A stretch of DNA of 64,000 bases from Streptomyces sp. H39-S7. Lineage in GTDB: Bacteria > Actinomycetota > Actinomycetes > Streptomycetales > Streptomycetaceae. The notes beneath the pieces are model-generated. The model had not been told where the DNA came from. It saw only the letters and a list, made by a program, of their open reading frames with translations, and ran no database searches. The stretch covers positions 49,481 to 113,480 of the forward strand of contig NZ_JAPVLU010000033.1 of assembly GCF_027158205.1 (NCBI RefSeq), given 5' to 3'. Of this stretch, positions 48,719 through 58,260 are shown in pieces (within the stretch, counting starts at the first letter, position 1; every line of letters begins with the position of its first letter). The translations under genes and the position numbers were made by a program.

Positions 48719-51715
48719 TCAGTTGACCTGGGGTTCGAAGTCCCAGAAGGGGCGGGTGCGCGAGCGGGCCGAGACGGTGTGCACATGCTGGGCGCCCAGC
48801 GTCGCCACGAGCATCGACAGGGCCTCCTCCTCGACCTTCCCCGCCTCCTGGATCTTGCGCAGCCCCCGCAGGTCGGCGGCGAGCGCGACCCGGGCGGAGA
48901 GCGTCAGCGGGTGCTCGGCGCCGAGCGAGGCCGTGGCACGGGCCGCGGTGTCGCGGCTGAGCTCCATGGCCGCCTCCGGGTCGCCGGAGAAGTTCCGGGT
49001 CGCCGTGGCGTTCAGCGAACAGCCCAGGGTCCACGGGTGATCGGGGCCGACGGCCTCGATCATGCCGGCGAGCGCCTCCTCGACCAGTTCCTGCGACTGC
49101 TCGCGTTCGCCGGCCGCGCGCAGCACCAGCCCGTTGTTGCCGAGGGTGCCCAGCACATACGGATGGCCGGCGCCGAGCGTGGCGCGGTAGCGCCGGTTGA
49201 CGGCCTCGCCGACGGCACGCGCCCGGTCCAGGTCACCGTGCTCGCGTGCCACGCAGGCGTATCCGGCGGCCACCATCAGCGTCAGCGGCTCGTTCTCGCC
49301 GAGTACCCGCTCCACCCGTTCCAGCAGCCGGGCCAGTACCGTCTGGGCGCGGCGGTCCCCCGCCCGGTACTGGCTCATGACGAGGTTGTGCTCGGCGCGC
49401 AGCGTCTGCGGGTTGTCCGGGCCCATGACGTCGCGGTGGGTACGGACACTGCGCTCCTGAACGGAGACCGCTTCGTCGTACCGGCCGAGCAGCCGCAGGT
49501 CCCACGCGTAGTTGATCTCCGAGGAGAGCGTCCAGTTGTGGCGCGAACGCAGGGCGTCCCGGCGGGTGTCGAGCGTCTGCCGGTCGAAGTCGAACGCTTC
49601 CGCGTAGCGGCCGAGCAGGCGCAGCGAGACCGCGAGGTTGTTGCGGGCGCCGAGCGTGCGGGAGTCACGGTCACCGAGGAGGTCCAGATAGCCGTCCAGC
49701 ACCAGCCGGGAGACCTCGTACGCCTCGTCGTAGCGGGCGAGGCCGCGCAGCGACGCGGCCAGGCCGGTCGCGGCACGCAGCAGGTCGAGGTCCTGCTGGC
49801 CGCGCTCCTCGCGCAGATGGTCCACGGCGATCCGCGAGATCGCCTCGGCCAGTGCGTAGTTGCCGGTCGCGTGGAGCAGGTTCGCGTAGTGGTAGGTCAT
49901 GTCCCAGATCCGGGGATGGACCTCACCGAGCAGCCTCTTCCAGGCGGCGAACCCCCGTTCGGCCAGCTTCAGCCCGGACTTGTACTCGCCGGACAGGTAC
50001 ATGTAGCGCAGCGAGTTGAGCACCAGCTGCTGGACGTCCGGGTTGGTGCTCTCCAGCACCCCGGCCGCCTTGAGGTGCGGGGTCAGTTCGGCGTAGCGCG
50101 GCCACAGCCGGGTGTCGGTGGGGCGGCCGGGGTCGGCGGCGGCCAGGGCCCGCCGGACGACGCCCGCGTACTCGCGCCGGTCGGCCTCGGGCATGCCGTC
50201 GCGCACGGTCTGGTGGACCATCCGGTGCATGTGCAGGATGTCGGAGCCGCCGCCCGGCTCGTCGCCGCCCACGTCGTGGGACTCGCGGCGGACCACCGAG
50301 TACTGGACGAGCTTGGCGGTGGCGTCGTTCCAGCGCAGCGGGTCGTTCATCAGCCCGACGAGCTGTTCCGGCAGGTCGCGCAGGGGCAGCTCGCGCAGCA
50401 GCCGGACGGGGATCGGCCCGGGTGCGAAGAACACGCACAGCCGCAGCAGTTCGATCGACGCCGGTTCGGTGTCGCGCAGCTGGTTGAGCAGTATCGACCA
50501 GGCGGTCTGGAACGTCATCGGGAAGTCGGCGGCGACCTTGAGGCCGGCCTCGGCGTTGGATCCCGTGATCAGCAGGCCGATGTACTCGTCGACGGACATC
50601 GTCGAGTCGCTGAGCCAGCCCGCGGTCTGGTCGAGCAGCAGCGGCAGGTCCTCCAGCGCCTCCGCGAGCCGGTCGGCGTCGCCCACGTCGAGGCGGGCGG
50701 CCCGGCGGCGGACGAAGGCGACGCTCTCCTCGCGGGTGTAGACCGGGATCTCCATCAGGGCGGTGTTGTGCTCGCCCCACGCCCGGTTCTGCGAGGTGAT
50801 CAGGACATGTCCGGGTCCGCTGGGCAGCAGGTCCGCGATGTCCCCGACCTGGTCGGCGCCGTCCAGCACGAGCAGCCAGCGGGAGTACGGGGTGCCCCGG
50901 CGCAGTGCGTCGAGCACGGCGCGCAGCCGCTCGCCGTACTCGGGCCCGGTGGTGAGGCCGAGGGCCGGGGCGAGTTCGGCCAGCCGCTGGCGCAGGGTGC
51001 CGCGCTGGTCGGCCGGGACCCACCAGACGGCGTCGTACTCGGAGCCGAAGCGGTAGACGTACTCGGCGGCGATCTGGGTCTTGCCGACGCCGGACATGCC
51101 GAGCAGCGTGACGATCGCGGCGCCCTGCTCCGCCTGCTGCAGCCGGTGGTAGATGTCACCCAGCAGGTTCTCGCGGCCGGTGAAGCGGATGTTGCGGCGC
51201 GGTACCCCGCCCCATACGCGGGGCTGGTCGTAGGGGAAGCGCGGTCCCCCGCGGCCCGGTGCGTCCTCCGGCGGCGCGGCGTCGGTGGTGCCGATCCGGG
51301 CCAGCAGGCGGCGTTCGGCCTCGTGCGCGCCGATGCCCCAGAGCGAGGAGGCGCTGAGGGCGGCGGTCGCGGTGGGCAGCGACGCGTTGGTGACCGAGAC
51401 GGCGGCGAACCGGTCCGAGTTGGTCGCGACCACGGAGCGCAGGGCCTTGTTCCACTCCTCGTGGGTGCGCGGACCCAACTGGAAGTACCAGTCGCTGAGG
51501 ATGACGAGGATGCGTCCCTCTGCGAGCATCAGGTCTTCCAGCGCCTGCTCGATCGTGGTGCCCGGCGGGGGGTCGAAACGGGCGAACGAGACCCGGTGCC
51601 CCTGGCGTTCGAGCCGGTCGCCGATCCATGCGGCCCAGGCCCGGTTGAATCCCGCGAAACTGATGGTGACGGGCTGCCTCTCGGCCGTTGCCGTCGACTT
51701 CCGCACTACGGCCAT
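48719..51715 (-). CDS. fxsT: FxSxx-COOH system TIR/NB-ARC/TPR protein
   Basis: This is a 998-residue STAND-type protein. The N-terminal TIR-like domain (about 15-140) has PVTISFAGFNRAWAAWIGDR and ILVILSDWYFQLGPRTHEEW; Trp76 and Glu87 are in position for a TIR active site. An NB-ARC ATPase follows, with P-loop GMSGVGKTQ (206-214), Walker B WLLVLDGAD (280-288) and a winged-helix region (HMHRMVHQTVRDG). The C-terminal half (about 540-990) is TPR repeats with ARNNLAVSLRLLGRYAEA-like units. The combination matches proteins annotated as FxSxx-COOH system TPR proteins. ATG 51715 follows GAGGGAG. It is the last gene of the block. Confidence 0.9.
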   Translation of the reverse strand: MAVVRKSTATAERQPVTISFAGFNRAWAAWIGDRLERQGHRVSFARFDPPPGTTIEQALEDLMLAEGRILVILSDWYFQLGPRTHEEWNKALRSVVATNSDRFAAVSVTNASLPTATAALSASSLWGIGAHEAERRLLARIGTTDAAPPEDAPGRGGPRFPYDQPRVWGGVPRRNIRFTGRENLLGDIYHRLQQAEQGAAIVTLLGMSGVGKTQIAAEYVYRFGSEYDAVWWVPADQRGTLRQRLAELAPALGLTTGPEYGERLRAVLDALRRGTPYSRWLLVLDGADQVGDIADLLPSGPGHVLITSQNRAWGEHNTALMEIPVYTREESVAFVRRRAARLDVGDADRLAEALEDLPLLLDQTAGWLSDSTMSVDEYIGLLITGSNAEAGLKVAADFPMTFQTAWSILLNQLRDTEPASIELLRLCVFFAPGPIPVRLLRELPLRDLPEQLVGLMNDPLRWNDATAKLVQYSVVRRESHDVGGDEPGGGSDILHMHRMVHQTVRDGMPEADRREYAGVVRRALAAADPGRPTDTRLWPRYAELTPHLKAAGVLESTNPDVQQLVLNSLRYMYLSGEYKSGLKLAERGFAAWKRLLGEVHPRIWDMTYHYANLLHATGNYALAEAISRIAVDHLREERGQQDLDLLRAATGLAASLRGLARYDEAYEVSRLVLDGYLDLLGDRDSRTLGARNNLAVSLRLLGRYAEAFDFDRQTLDTRRDALRSRHNWTLSSEINYAWDLRLLGRYDEAVSVQERSVRTHRDVMGPDNPQTLRAEHNLVMSQYRAGDRRAQTVLARLLERVERVLGENEPLTLMVAAGYACVAREHGDLDRARAVGEAVNRRYRATLGAGHPYVLGTLGNNGLVLRAAGEREQSQELVEEALAGMIEAVGPDHPWTLGCSLNATATRNFSGDPEAAMELSRDTAARATASLGAEHPLTLSARVALAADLRGLRKIQEAGKVEEEALSMLVATLGAQHVHTVSARSRTRPFWDFEPQVN

Positions 51716-51764
51716 GCGACCGTCTCCCTCGTGATGCGAACGAACGTACGGCCTTGACGCGCCG

Positions 51765-53180
51765 TTAGATGCCTCTGCTGGGAACATACACCGGCGGTTC
51801 GCCTCCGGAGGTCTGCCTCCGCCACATCCTGCGGGCGGTCTCCACGTAGGCGCTCGCACGGGCCAGGTGCCCCTGCGGCGGCGGATGATCCTTCAATCGG
51901 GTGAGCTGTCGGACCATGGCGTTGACGAACACCCTTCCCTCGCGGGTGAGGCTCTGCGACCCGGCCAGCGCGGGCAGCGCGGCGCCGACCTGTTCACGGC
52001 ACCGGGAGTGCTCGGCCCACGCCTTGTCGCGGTCCGCCGCGTCCTTGGCGGCGAGGGCGAACAGCTGCCAGTACTCGGCGAGCGCCAGGTGGGAGTACGC
52101 GCCCTGCAGCAGCCCGTCGAAGGGCCGGGGGTCGGGCCGCCAGGGCGCCCAGTACCGGTGCGGGGGGCCCGCCGTGTGCAGCGGGACGAGGTCGGAGAGG
52201 GCGCTGAGCTTGGCGTGCTGCAGTTCGTGGACGAGGGTCGCGGCGAGGAAGCCGGGGGTGCGCGGGGTGCTGCTGAGCACCGCGCCGAACGCCTCCCGCC
52301 GGGTGCCGCTGCAGTGCGCCGCGCTGCCGCTGTGCGCCACCGCGCCCGGCGGCGCGGCCAGCGGCACCAGACACTCCAGCAGCCCCTCCACCTCCGCGGT
52401 CCGTGCCGCGCCACCGGACTCGATCAGCGGCAAGGTGCCCTGCCAGGCGTACTGCCACTGCTCGAGTTCATCGGCCGACAGCCGGTCGCCCGGGCGCAGC
52501 CCGTGCCGCTCCAGACCGCTGTCCGCCGTCCGGAAGGGGTCGCGTTCGTCGAGCAGCACCTGTCGCGGACCACCGGTGAGCACCCGCAGCGGGCGCCAGC
52601 GCGGATCAGCCGACCACCAGGTGCCGTCGGGGCGCCCGCGGACCACCACCGGTGCGGCGTGCGGCACGGTGATGACCAGCAGACCCGCGGAGAACCGGAG
52701 TTCGGCGGTGCCGGGCGCCGGGCTGCCGGGCAGCTCCGATCCGCCCAGCGTGGGCAGGGCCACCAGGCCGTCGCGGTGCGGGAGCCGGAGGGTTCCGCGC
52801 AGCCCCGCGCGCACCGCGGCGGCGACCGCGAGGGCGCCGAGGTGGGACAGATCGCGGGAGAGCTCCGGCGCTTCGCCATCGGTGCGCAGACCTCGCAGGC
52901 AGCGGCGGACCCAGGGGCCGACCAGGGGATAGAAGAGCACCCGCCGGGTGGCGTCCCGGTCGGCCCGGTCCGCCGCCTCCAGCACCTCCCAGTGCTGACG
53001 GAACGGTACTGCTGTCGCGCCGGACCTCTCCGTGACCGCGTCGTACAGCGCACGGAGCTGGAGCAGCCGCAGCGTGTGCTGGCCGGCGATGAGGACGGCC
53101 AGGGCGTCGGTCCCGCCGTGCGTCCCGCCGAGTTCCCGGAGCAGGGCGTCGGAGACGCTTCCGGGTGCGGCCGGCGTCAT
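51765..53180 (-). CDS. HExxH-motif putative peptide beta-hydroxylase
   Basis: This 471-residue protein has one clear metal-site motif, TLVHELQHAKLSALSDLVPL (His318, Glu319, His322). It matches the family of HExxH proteins linked to RiPP clusters, recently described as 2-oxoglutarate-dependent peptide beta-hydroxylases rather than proteases. The N-terminal part is helical, the middle part beta-rich (about 160-200). ATG 53180 overlaps the fxsB stop (ATGA), so it is co-translated with the maturase. Its likely substrate is FxsA. An older protease reading of HExxH cannot be excluded from sequence alone. Confidence 0.85.
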   Translation of the reverse strand: MTPAAPGSVSDALLRELGGTHGGTDALAVLIAGQHTLRLLQLRALYDAVTERSGATAVPFRQHWEVLEAADRADRDATRRVLFYPLVGPWVRRCLRGLRTDGEAPELSRDLSHLGALAVAAAVRAGLRGTLRLPHRDGLVALPTLGGSELPGSPAPGTAELRFSAGLLVITVPHAAPVVVRGRPDGTWWSADPRWRPLRVLTGGPRQVLLDERDPFRTADSGLERHGLRPGDRLSADELEQWQYAWQGTLPLIESGGAARTAEVEGLLECLVPLAAPPGAVAHSGSAAHCSGTRREAFGAVLSSTPRTPGFLAATLVHELQHAKLSALSDLVPLHTAGPPHRYWAPWRPDPRPFDGLLQGAYSHLALAEYWQLFALAAKDAADRDKAWAEHSRCREQVGAALPALAGSQSLTREGRVFVNAMVRQLTRLKDHPPPQGHLARASAYVETARRMWRRQTSGGEPPVYVPSRGI

Positions 53181-54388
53181 GCCGCCACCTCGGCGAGCCG
53201 TGCCGCGACATGGCGGATGAGCCGCTGCAGGTCCGCGCAGTACACCGACGGGTGCCGGAATCCCGCGCCCTCGCGATACCGGTGGGCGTAGTGTCCGCCG
53301 CCGCACACCTGGACCAGCGGGCAGCGGCGGCACTGCCCGGCCAGCGCGGCCAGCCCGCCCTGCCGGGCGGCGACGCCCGGGTGCGCGAGAGCGTCGTCGA
53401 AGGAGTGGTGGAAGACGTCGAGTCCGGTGGCCGCGGCTCCCTCGTAGGCGGACTTCAGCGAGTCCACCTGCTCGATGCTGCCGTCGGTCTCCACCACCAC
53501 GGCGTCGAACGGCCGCAGCCCCAGCGATTCGGCGGACGCGGGCGCGCCGAGGAGCAGGGCGACGCATGCCTCGAAGATCCGCACCCGGACCCGGCGGTGG
53601 TCGGAACGCCACCACCGGTCGAAGACCGTGCACAGCCAGTCGCCGTACGGGGCCGGCCGCTCGTCGGACGCGGGCAGGCCGGGCGGCGGGGCGCTCCAGT
53701 TGCCGTGCGGGAGCAGGAAGTCCATGGCGGGCGGCGCGAAGTCGAGCAGCGACTCGTAGACCTCGGCGGGGTCGGAGGCGAGGTCGACGACACAGAGCAC
53801 GCCCGCGTAGCTCTCCCGGTGCCGGTCCTCGGCGAGGAGCCGCAGCCCACGGGCGGCGGCCGTCCACGACGGGCGGCCGGCGTGGTCGACCCGCGCCAGG
53901 TTGTGGCCGGGCAGCCCGCCGTCGAGGCTCACGCCGACCCGGATCCGGTGGGCGGCCAGGGTACGCAGCCGGTCCTCGTCGAGCAGCGTGCCGTTGGTCT
54001 GGACCGTGGCGTGCACCGTGCACCGCGCGGGCACCGCGGCGCGCACCCGGTCGACGACGGCACCGAGCACGGCGGCCCCGGCGAGCAGCGGTTCGCCGCC
54101 GTGCAGGACGACGGCGAGGTCGGTGAGCCCGTGCGCGGCGGCGTGTTCGGCGATCCGGGCGGCGGTGGCGTCGAGCACCGGGGCGGTGGGCGCGGCGGGG
54201 CGCCGGCGCCAGCCGCTGTCCGGTCCCGCGTAGAGGTAGCAGTAGCGGCAGGCGAGGTTGCAGCGGCCGTTCATCTTGAGGATGAACTGGCGGAAAGGGA
54301 CCGTGGCCGGGCCGTCCTCGGGGGACGGTTCCCGCGGCGTCTCCCGTTGCCCAGGACCCCACGTCGCCCGATCCGGCTGCTGCCTCAC
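53177..54388 (-). CDS. fxsB: FxsB radical SAM/SPASM cyclophane-forming peptide maturase
   Basis: This 403-residue radical SAM enzyme has the CxxxCxxC cluster in GRCNLACRYCYLY (Cys43, Cys47, Cys50), VLHGGEPLLAG (GGEP SAM-binding) and a C-terminal SPASM region, QCRRCPLVQVCGGGHYAHRY plus a later Cys, for auxiliary iron-sulfur clusters. FxsB proteins cross-link the Phe of FxsA to a nearby side chain, giving a three-residue cyclophane. GTG 54388 follows GGGGA at good distance. The frame also has a TTG at 54445 without a better site. It is coupled to the HExxH gene and lies 114 bp after the precursor gene. Confidence 0.92.
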   Translation of the reverse strand: MRQQPDRATWGPGQRETPREPSPEDGPATVPFRQFILKMNGRCNLACRYCYLYAGPDSGWRRRPAAPTAPVLDATAARIAEHAAAHGLTDLAVVLHGGEPLLAGAAVLGAVVDRVRAAVPARCTVHATVQTNGTLLDEDRLRTLAAHRIRVGVSLDGGLPGHNLARVDHAGRPSWTAAARGLRLLAEDRHRESYAGVLCVVDLASDPAEVYESLLDFAPPAMDFLLPHGNWSAPPPGLPASDERPAPYGDWLCTVFDRWWRSDHRRVRVRIFEACVALLLGAPASAESLGLRPFDAVVVETDGSIEQVDSLKSAYEGAAATGLDVFHHSFDDALAHPGVAARQGGLAALAGQCRRCPLVQVCGGGHYAHRYREGAGFRHPSVYCADLQRLIRHVAARLAEVAA

Positions 54389-54502
54389 CGCGTATCCCCT
54401 GTCCCCCGGTCCGTCGCGGAGCTTTCCTCCGTTGCGGGGACACAAACCCCGGCGCGTCGACGTTGTCCGGATAGAGGTCGGACAGGACCGAAACCGAGCG
54501 GG

Positions 54503-54730
54503 TTAGAACGCGCTGTCGAATCCCCAGAGCATCTCGGTCGGTTCACCGAGCCGGGTTCGCAGGCCTTCCAGCACCTCGGACAGCACGGGATGATCCAGCT
54601 CCCGCAGCGTCTCCAGATCGAGGTCCAGCAGATCCGGCAGTTCCGCCGCGCCCTGCGGCGCCCCGGCGCCCTCCGATGCAGCCGGGTCCGCCGTCGTTCC
54701 GGTACGCTCCGCGCTGTCTCGCTGACGCAT
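54503..54730 (-). CDS. fxsA: FxsA, FxSxx-COOH cyclophane RiPP precursor peptide
   Basis: This is a 75-residue precursor. The C-terminus is WGFDSAF, so the defining F-x-S-x-x-COOH motif is Phe71-Asp-Ser73-Ala-Phe75. A leader of about 65 residues contains an acidic, Leu-rich helix (LPDLLDLDLETLRELDHPVL) probably read by FxsB. AAAGGTGG precedes ATG 54730 by 7-8 nt. It is immediately upstream of fxsB. The cross-link is expected at Phe71-Asp72-Ser73. No protease for leader removal is obvious nearby except the trypsin-like protein of the ternary system. Confidence 0.92.
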   Translation of the reverse strand: MRQRDSAERTGTTADPAASEGAGAPQGAAELPDLLDLDLETLRELDHPVLSEVLEGLRTRLGEPTEMLWGFDSAF

Positions 54731-54827
54731 CGTCACACCACCTTTGTTTCCCCGCAGTCGGGGCCCATCTGGGATGCCCGCCCGCCGGGCGGCCAAAACC
54801 CGGCACGGCGTCCCGACCCCGCCCCGC

Positions 54828-57800
54828 CTACCGCCCGCCGGCCAGAGCGGCCAGCCGCTCCGCCGTCCATTCCGCGTCCCGTCCGCCGCCGTCCGGCAGC
54901 CTGCGCCACTCCTCCTGGGCCCCCCGGTAGGCCTCCTTGGCCGCCCGCGGCCGCTGCGCGGACTCGTAGACCTGACCCCGCCAGTGGTGCGCCTCCGCGG
55001 CCAGCCGCACCGCCGGCGCCGGGTCGGACAGCCCGTCCTCGGCGGCGCGGGCCGTCTCGGCGGCCCTGCGGAAGGCGTCGGCCGCCTGGTCCAGCCGGTC
55101 GGGGCCGTTGACGTGCCGTACCTCGCCCAGCGCCAGCCAGGCGCGCGCCCGCTCCAGCGGCGGACCGCCGTTCCGGGCCGCCAGCCCGAAGATGTGCTCG
55201 GCGTCCCGGAGGTCGAGCAGGTCCTGCCGCGTCCGGTACCGCAGCAGCAGCGCGCGGCCCAGCATCATCAGCCGGTGGGTGAGCCGGGGATGGCCTGCCG
55301 GGGAGTGCATCCGGCAGTCCCGCAGTACGCGTATGGCCCGGGAGATGACCGTCGCGCCGCCCACCAGACCTGCCCGCCGCAGCAGGACCGCGCCCCACTC
55401 CTCCATCAGCTGCCCGTACTCGGGGCGGTCCCGCAGCATCAGCCGGCCCGCCTCCTCGAACCGGTCGGCCGCCTCCTCCAGGTCGGAGGGCGGCCCGCCC
55501 GCCTCGTACCGGCGCACCCACAGCCGGGCGGAACGCACCAGTACCTCCGCCCGCAACGACTGCTCCCTGACATCCTCCAGGGTCCTCGCGACCAGCCGGC
55601 CGGCCTGGTCCAGCCGGTCGCCCGCCAGCAGCAGCGCGTCGGTCAGCAGCAGTTGCACCCGCACCCGGTCCTCGATCGGCGCCTGCTCGGCGACCATCGC
55701 GGCGCGGGCGAACTCCAGCGACTCGGCGGCCTGCCCGGCATGCACCCGGGAGCGCTCCGCGTCGTCGGCGGTCCCGGCCAGCATCAGCAGCGCCCGACCG
55801 CGGGCCAGCGAGAGCCCGGCCGGCTGCGGTGTGTCCCCGCCCGTCCAGGGGCTCCCGTCGGAGAACGCCTCCAGCATGCCGATCGTCTCCTCCAGTGGCC
55901 CGGTATCACCGCTGAGCCGCCACTGCTCCTCCAGCACCTCGGCGCGCTCCAGGGTGATCCGCAGCGTCTCGTCCGGCTCCAGGTCCATGGCGGCGCCGGC
56001 CGCCGTGAACTCCCGGTCCGCGCGCCGCAGCAGATCCAGCGCGGCCTGCCGCTGCCCCAGCGCGCGCAGGTCGGACGCGGCGGCGTGCAGCACCCTGGCC
56101 AGCATTGCGCGGGCCCGCACCGCACCGGGCGCGGCGGCGGCGGTCTCCGCGGCGGCCTGCGCCTCGCGCAGCAGCAACGCACCGCCCTGCAGACGCCACA
56201 GCCTCAGCAGATCCTGCGCCAGCTCGCTCCACAGCTCGGGATCGGCCTCCGTCGGCAGCCCCGCGGCGGCTGCCCGGCGCAGCAACTGCACGGCGTCCAG
56301 CAGGCTCTGCACCATCCCGCCGGCCTCGAAGCGCGCGACGAGCGCCCGGGCGCGTTCCAGTGCCGCCTCGGAGCGGAGGGCACCGGAGCCCGGGGTGCCG
56401 ACGACCTGCTCGGCGACGTCCGTCAGCGGGATGAACCGCTCCAGCACTTTCGCCGCCACCTGCGCGAAGGGCTGCGCGGCCCGCCGGGCCGAGTCCTCCG
56501 CGCCGCCGTCCGGCAGCGGCATCCGCCCCTGGGCGGCCCCGCCGCGGTCGTCCGCCAGTTGCGCGATGGCCAGCGCCGGGAAGTTGGGACCGCCGAGCCC
56601 GAAGCGCTGTTCCACGTACTCGGAGCAGTGCTTGAGCACCAGCAGCGCCTCGTCACGCCCCAGCGGGCCCAGCAGGACGTCCTGGACGCCCGCGGCGAAC
56701 TCGTACCACTGCGCCGGCGGGCGGGCCGCGGGCACCTCACCGATCACGGTGCCGTACGGAGGGGTCTCCACGACCGTGCCGTACGCGGGGGTCTCCGTCC
56801 CCGGCCCGTTGGAGCCGCCCGAGCCGGCCCGGGTAAGCAGTCCGCTGAGCAGCACCTCGGAGAGTTCCGCAGGCCCGGAGTCGGGCAACATGGTCCTCTG
56901 CACCAACTGCATGACCGGCAGGTACAGCGGGGCCGCGGCGACGTAGACAGCGAGCTGCGCGGCACCCGGCGAGGCGGCGGAGCGAAACCGGGCGACCAGT
57001 TCCGCGGGCGCCATCGGTCGGCGCGGCCGGGACGGCGGAGCGGCCGGCTGGTCGGCGCGCACCCAGCCCACCGCGGCCGGCACCGGACCCGTGCCGGTCC
57101 CCGACAGCAGCCGCGCCCACGCCCCCAGCGCGGCGGCGGTCGGCGGCAGCACCGGGATCGGGGCCATGCCCGGACGCTCCATGACGCCCTCGCCCTCGAA
57201 GTGCAGTGCCGCCGACTGCCCGGGGCCCTGCCCGCGCATCAGCAGCCCGTACGAGGTCGGCAGCCGGGTACGGGACCACAGCCGCTGCGGCAGCGGTTGC
57301 AGCACCGCGACCGGCGCGTACCGGGAGAGCCGGTGCAGCAGCCGGTGCGCCCTGCCGCTGCGCCACAGCGGGCCGGCGCAGTCGCTGACCAGCACCGTCA
57401 CCTGGCGGCCCGTCGGGTCGCTGAGCTGGTCGGCGGAGCGCAGCGCGGCGGTGCCCGGCTCGACGCGGCGGCTCACCGCGGCGCTGCCGTCCGGGGACTG
57501 GTGCAGGTACTGCACGTGCACGTCGCGGAAGGCGCCCAACTGGCCGAAGACCTGCTGGAGCTCGCCCAGCATGCGCTCCCACACGTACATCGACGAGGAG
57601 GCGTCCATCAGCAGCTGCAGCGAGGCGTCGCCGCGCGAGACGCTGCGGAAGACCGGCATCAGCAACCCGCCGGCCCGTGCGCTGGTCTCGGCGGTGGCCG
57701 CCTCGTCCAGCTCGCTGCGGATCGGCGGGGCGGCGCTGTGGTAGCGCTGCAACGGGCGCAGCGCGCGCTGCAGTTCCAGCAGCCCCGGCAGCGCCGGCGC

Positions 57801-58256
57801 CTCGGGAACCCCGATGGAGATGGCGTTGCCCGGCAGGACCGAGCCCTCTCCGCCGCCCGCCGTACGGTCCCGCTCCGCCGGGTACAGCGCGACGCTCCCC
57901 CCGGGGGAGCGGCCACCGGACCGGCCGGACTCCGACCCCGTGTCGTCGGCGGGCTCGGGTCCGCCATCGGCCGTCGGCGGCCGCTCCGCGGTCGCGGCGC
58001 CGTCCGCACGCGTCGCCCGGTCCCTCGGGCGCGGGCCGTCGGCCCATTCACCGGGCTCCGCCCCGGCCCCGGTGGGCTGCGACCAGCGCGCCAGCCACAG
58101 GGCGTCGGACAGTTCGCCCAGGTCGGGGTCGAGTCCTGCCCCGCGGAGCCGCTCGATGACGTCCGCGAGCGGGTCACGGCGGGGCGGCGGCCGCGACGAA
58201 GCCGACTCCGGCGGGGGCGGCTGCGCGGGAGGCTGTGGCGGTGGCTGCGAGGTCAC
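54828..58256 (-). CDS. SAV_2336-type vWA-domain protein of a vWA-MoxR-VMAP system
   Basis: This is a 1142-residue protein. After a short helical N-terminal motif (DPLADVIERLRGAGLDPDLG, about 28-47) and a disordered linker (about 60-140) comes a vWA-like domain with LQLLMDASSSMYVWERML, where Asp218, Ser220 and Ser222 form a MIDAS-type DxSxS. The rest (about 540-1140) is alpha-helical and TPR-like, for example DLRALGQRQAALDLLRRAD. It resembles proteins named SAV_2336 N-terminal domain-related. The GTG start at 58256 is 4 bp after the MoxR stop. Its role with the MoxR ATPase and VMAP protease is inferred from known ternary systems. Confidence 0.85.
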   Translation of the reverse strand: MTSQPPPQPPAQPPPPESASSRPPPRRDPLADVIERLRGAGLDPDLGELSDALWLARWSQPTGAGAEPGEWADGPRPRDRATRADGAATAERPPTADGGPEPADDTGSESGRSGGRSPGGSVALYPAERDRTAGGGEGSVLPGNAISIGVPEAPALPGLLELQRALRPLQRYHSAAPPIRSELDEAATAETSARAGGLLMPVFRSVSRGDASLQLLMDASSSMYVWERMLGELQQVFGQLGAFRDVHVQYLHQSPDGSAAVSRRVEPGTAALRSADQLSDPTGRQVTVLVSDCAGPLWRSGRAHRLLHRLSRYAPVAVLQPLPQRLWSRTRLPTSYGLLMRGQGPGQSAALHFEGEGVMERPGMAPIPVLPPTAAALGAWARLLSGTGTGPVPAAVGWVRADQPAAPPSRPRRPMAPAELVARFRSAASPGAAQLAVYVAAAPLYLPVMQLVQRTMLPDSGPAELSEVLLSGLLTRAGSGGSNGPGTETPAYGTVVETPPYGTVIGEVPAARPPAQWYEFAAGVQDVLLGPLGRDEALLVLKHCSEYVEQRFGLGGPNFPALAIAQLADDRGGAAQGRMPLPDGGAEDSARRAAQPFAQVAAKVLERFIPLTDVAEQVVGTPGSGALRSEAALERARALVARFEAGGMVQSLLDAVQLLRRAAAAGLPTEADPELWSELAQDLLRLWRLQGGALLLREAQAAAETAAAAPGAVRARAMLARVLHAAASDLRALGQRQAALDLLRRADREFTAAGAAMDLEPDETLRITLERAEVLEEQWRLSGDTGPLEETIGMLEAFSDGSPWTGGDTPQPAGLSLARGRALLMLAGTADDAERSRVHAGQAAESLEFARAAMVAEQAPIEDRVRVQLLLTDALLLAGDRLDQAGRLVARTLEDVREQSLRAEVLVRSARLWVRRYEAGGPPSDLEEAADRFEEAGRLMLRDRPEYGQLMEEWGAVLLRRAGLVGGATVISRAIRVLRDCRMHSPAGHPRLTHRLMMLGRALLLRYRTRQDLLDLRDAEHIFGLAARNGGPPLERARAWLALGEVRHVNGPDRLDQAADAFRRAAETARAAEDGLSDPAPAVRLAAEAHHWRGQVYESAQRPRAAKEAYRGAQEEWRRLPDGGGRDAEWTAERLAALAGGR

Positions 58257-58260
58257 ACCC

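Noticed and set aside
53181..54443. Upstream extension of the HExxH gene frame through fxsB
   Set aside because: The extension overlaps fxsB in another frame and is Arg/Ala-rich; ATG 53180, coupled to the fxsB stop, is the natural start.
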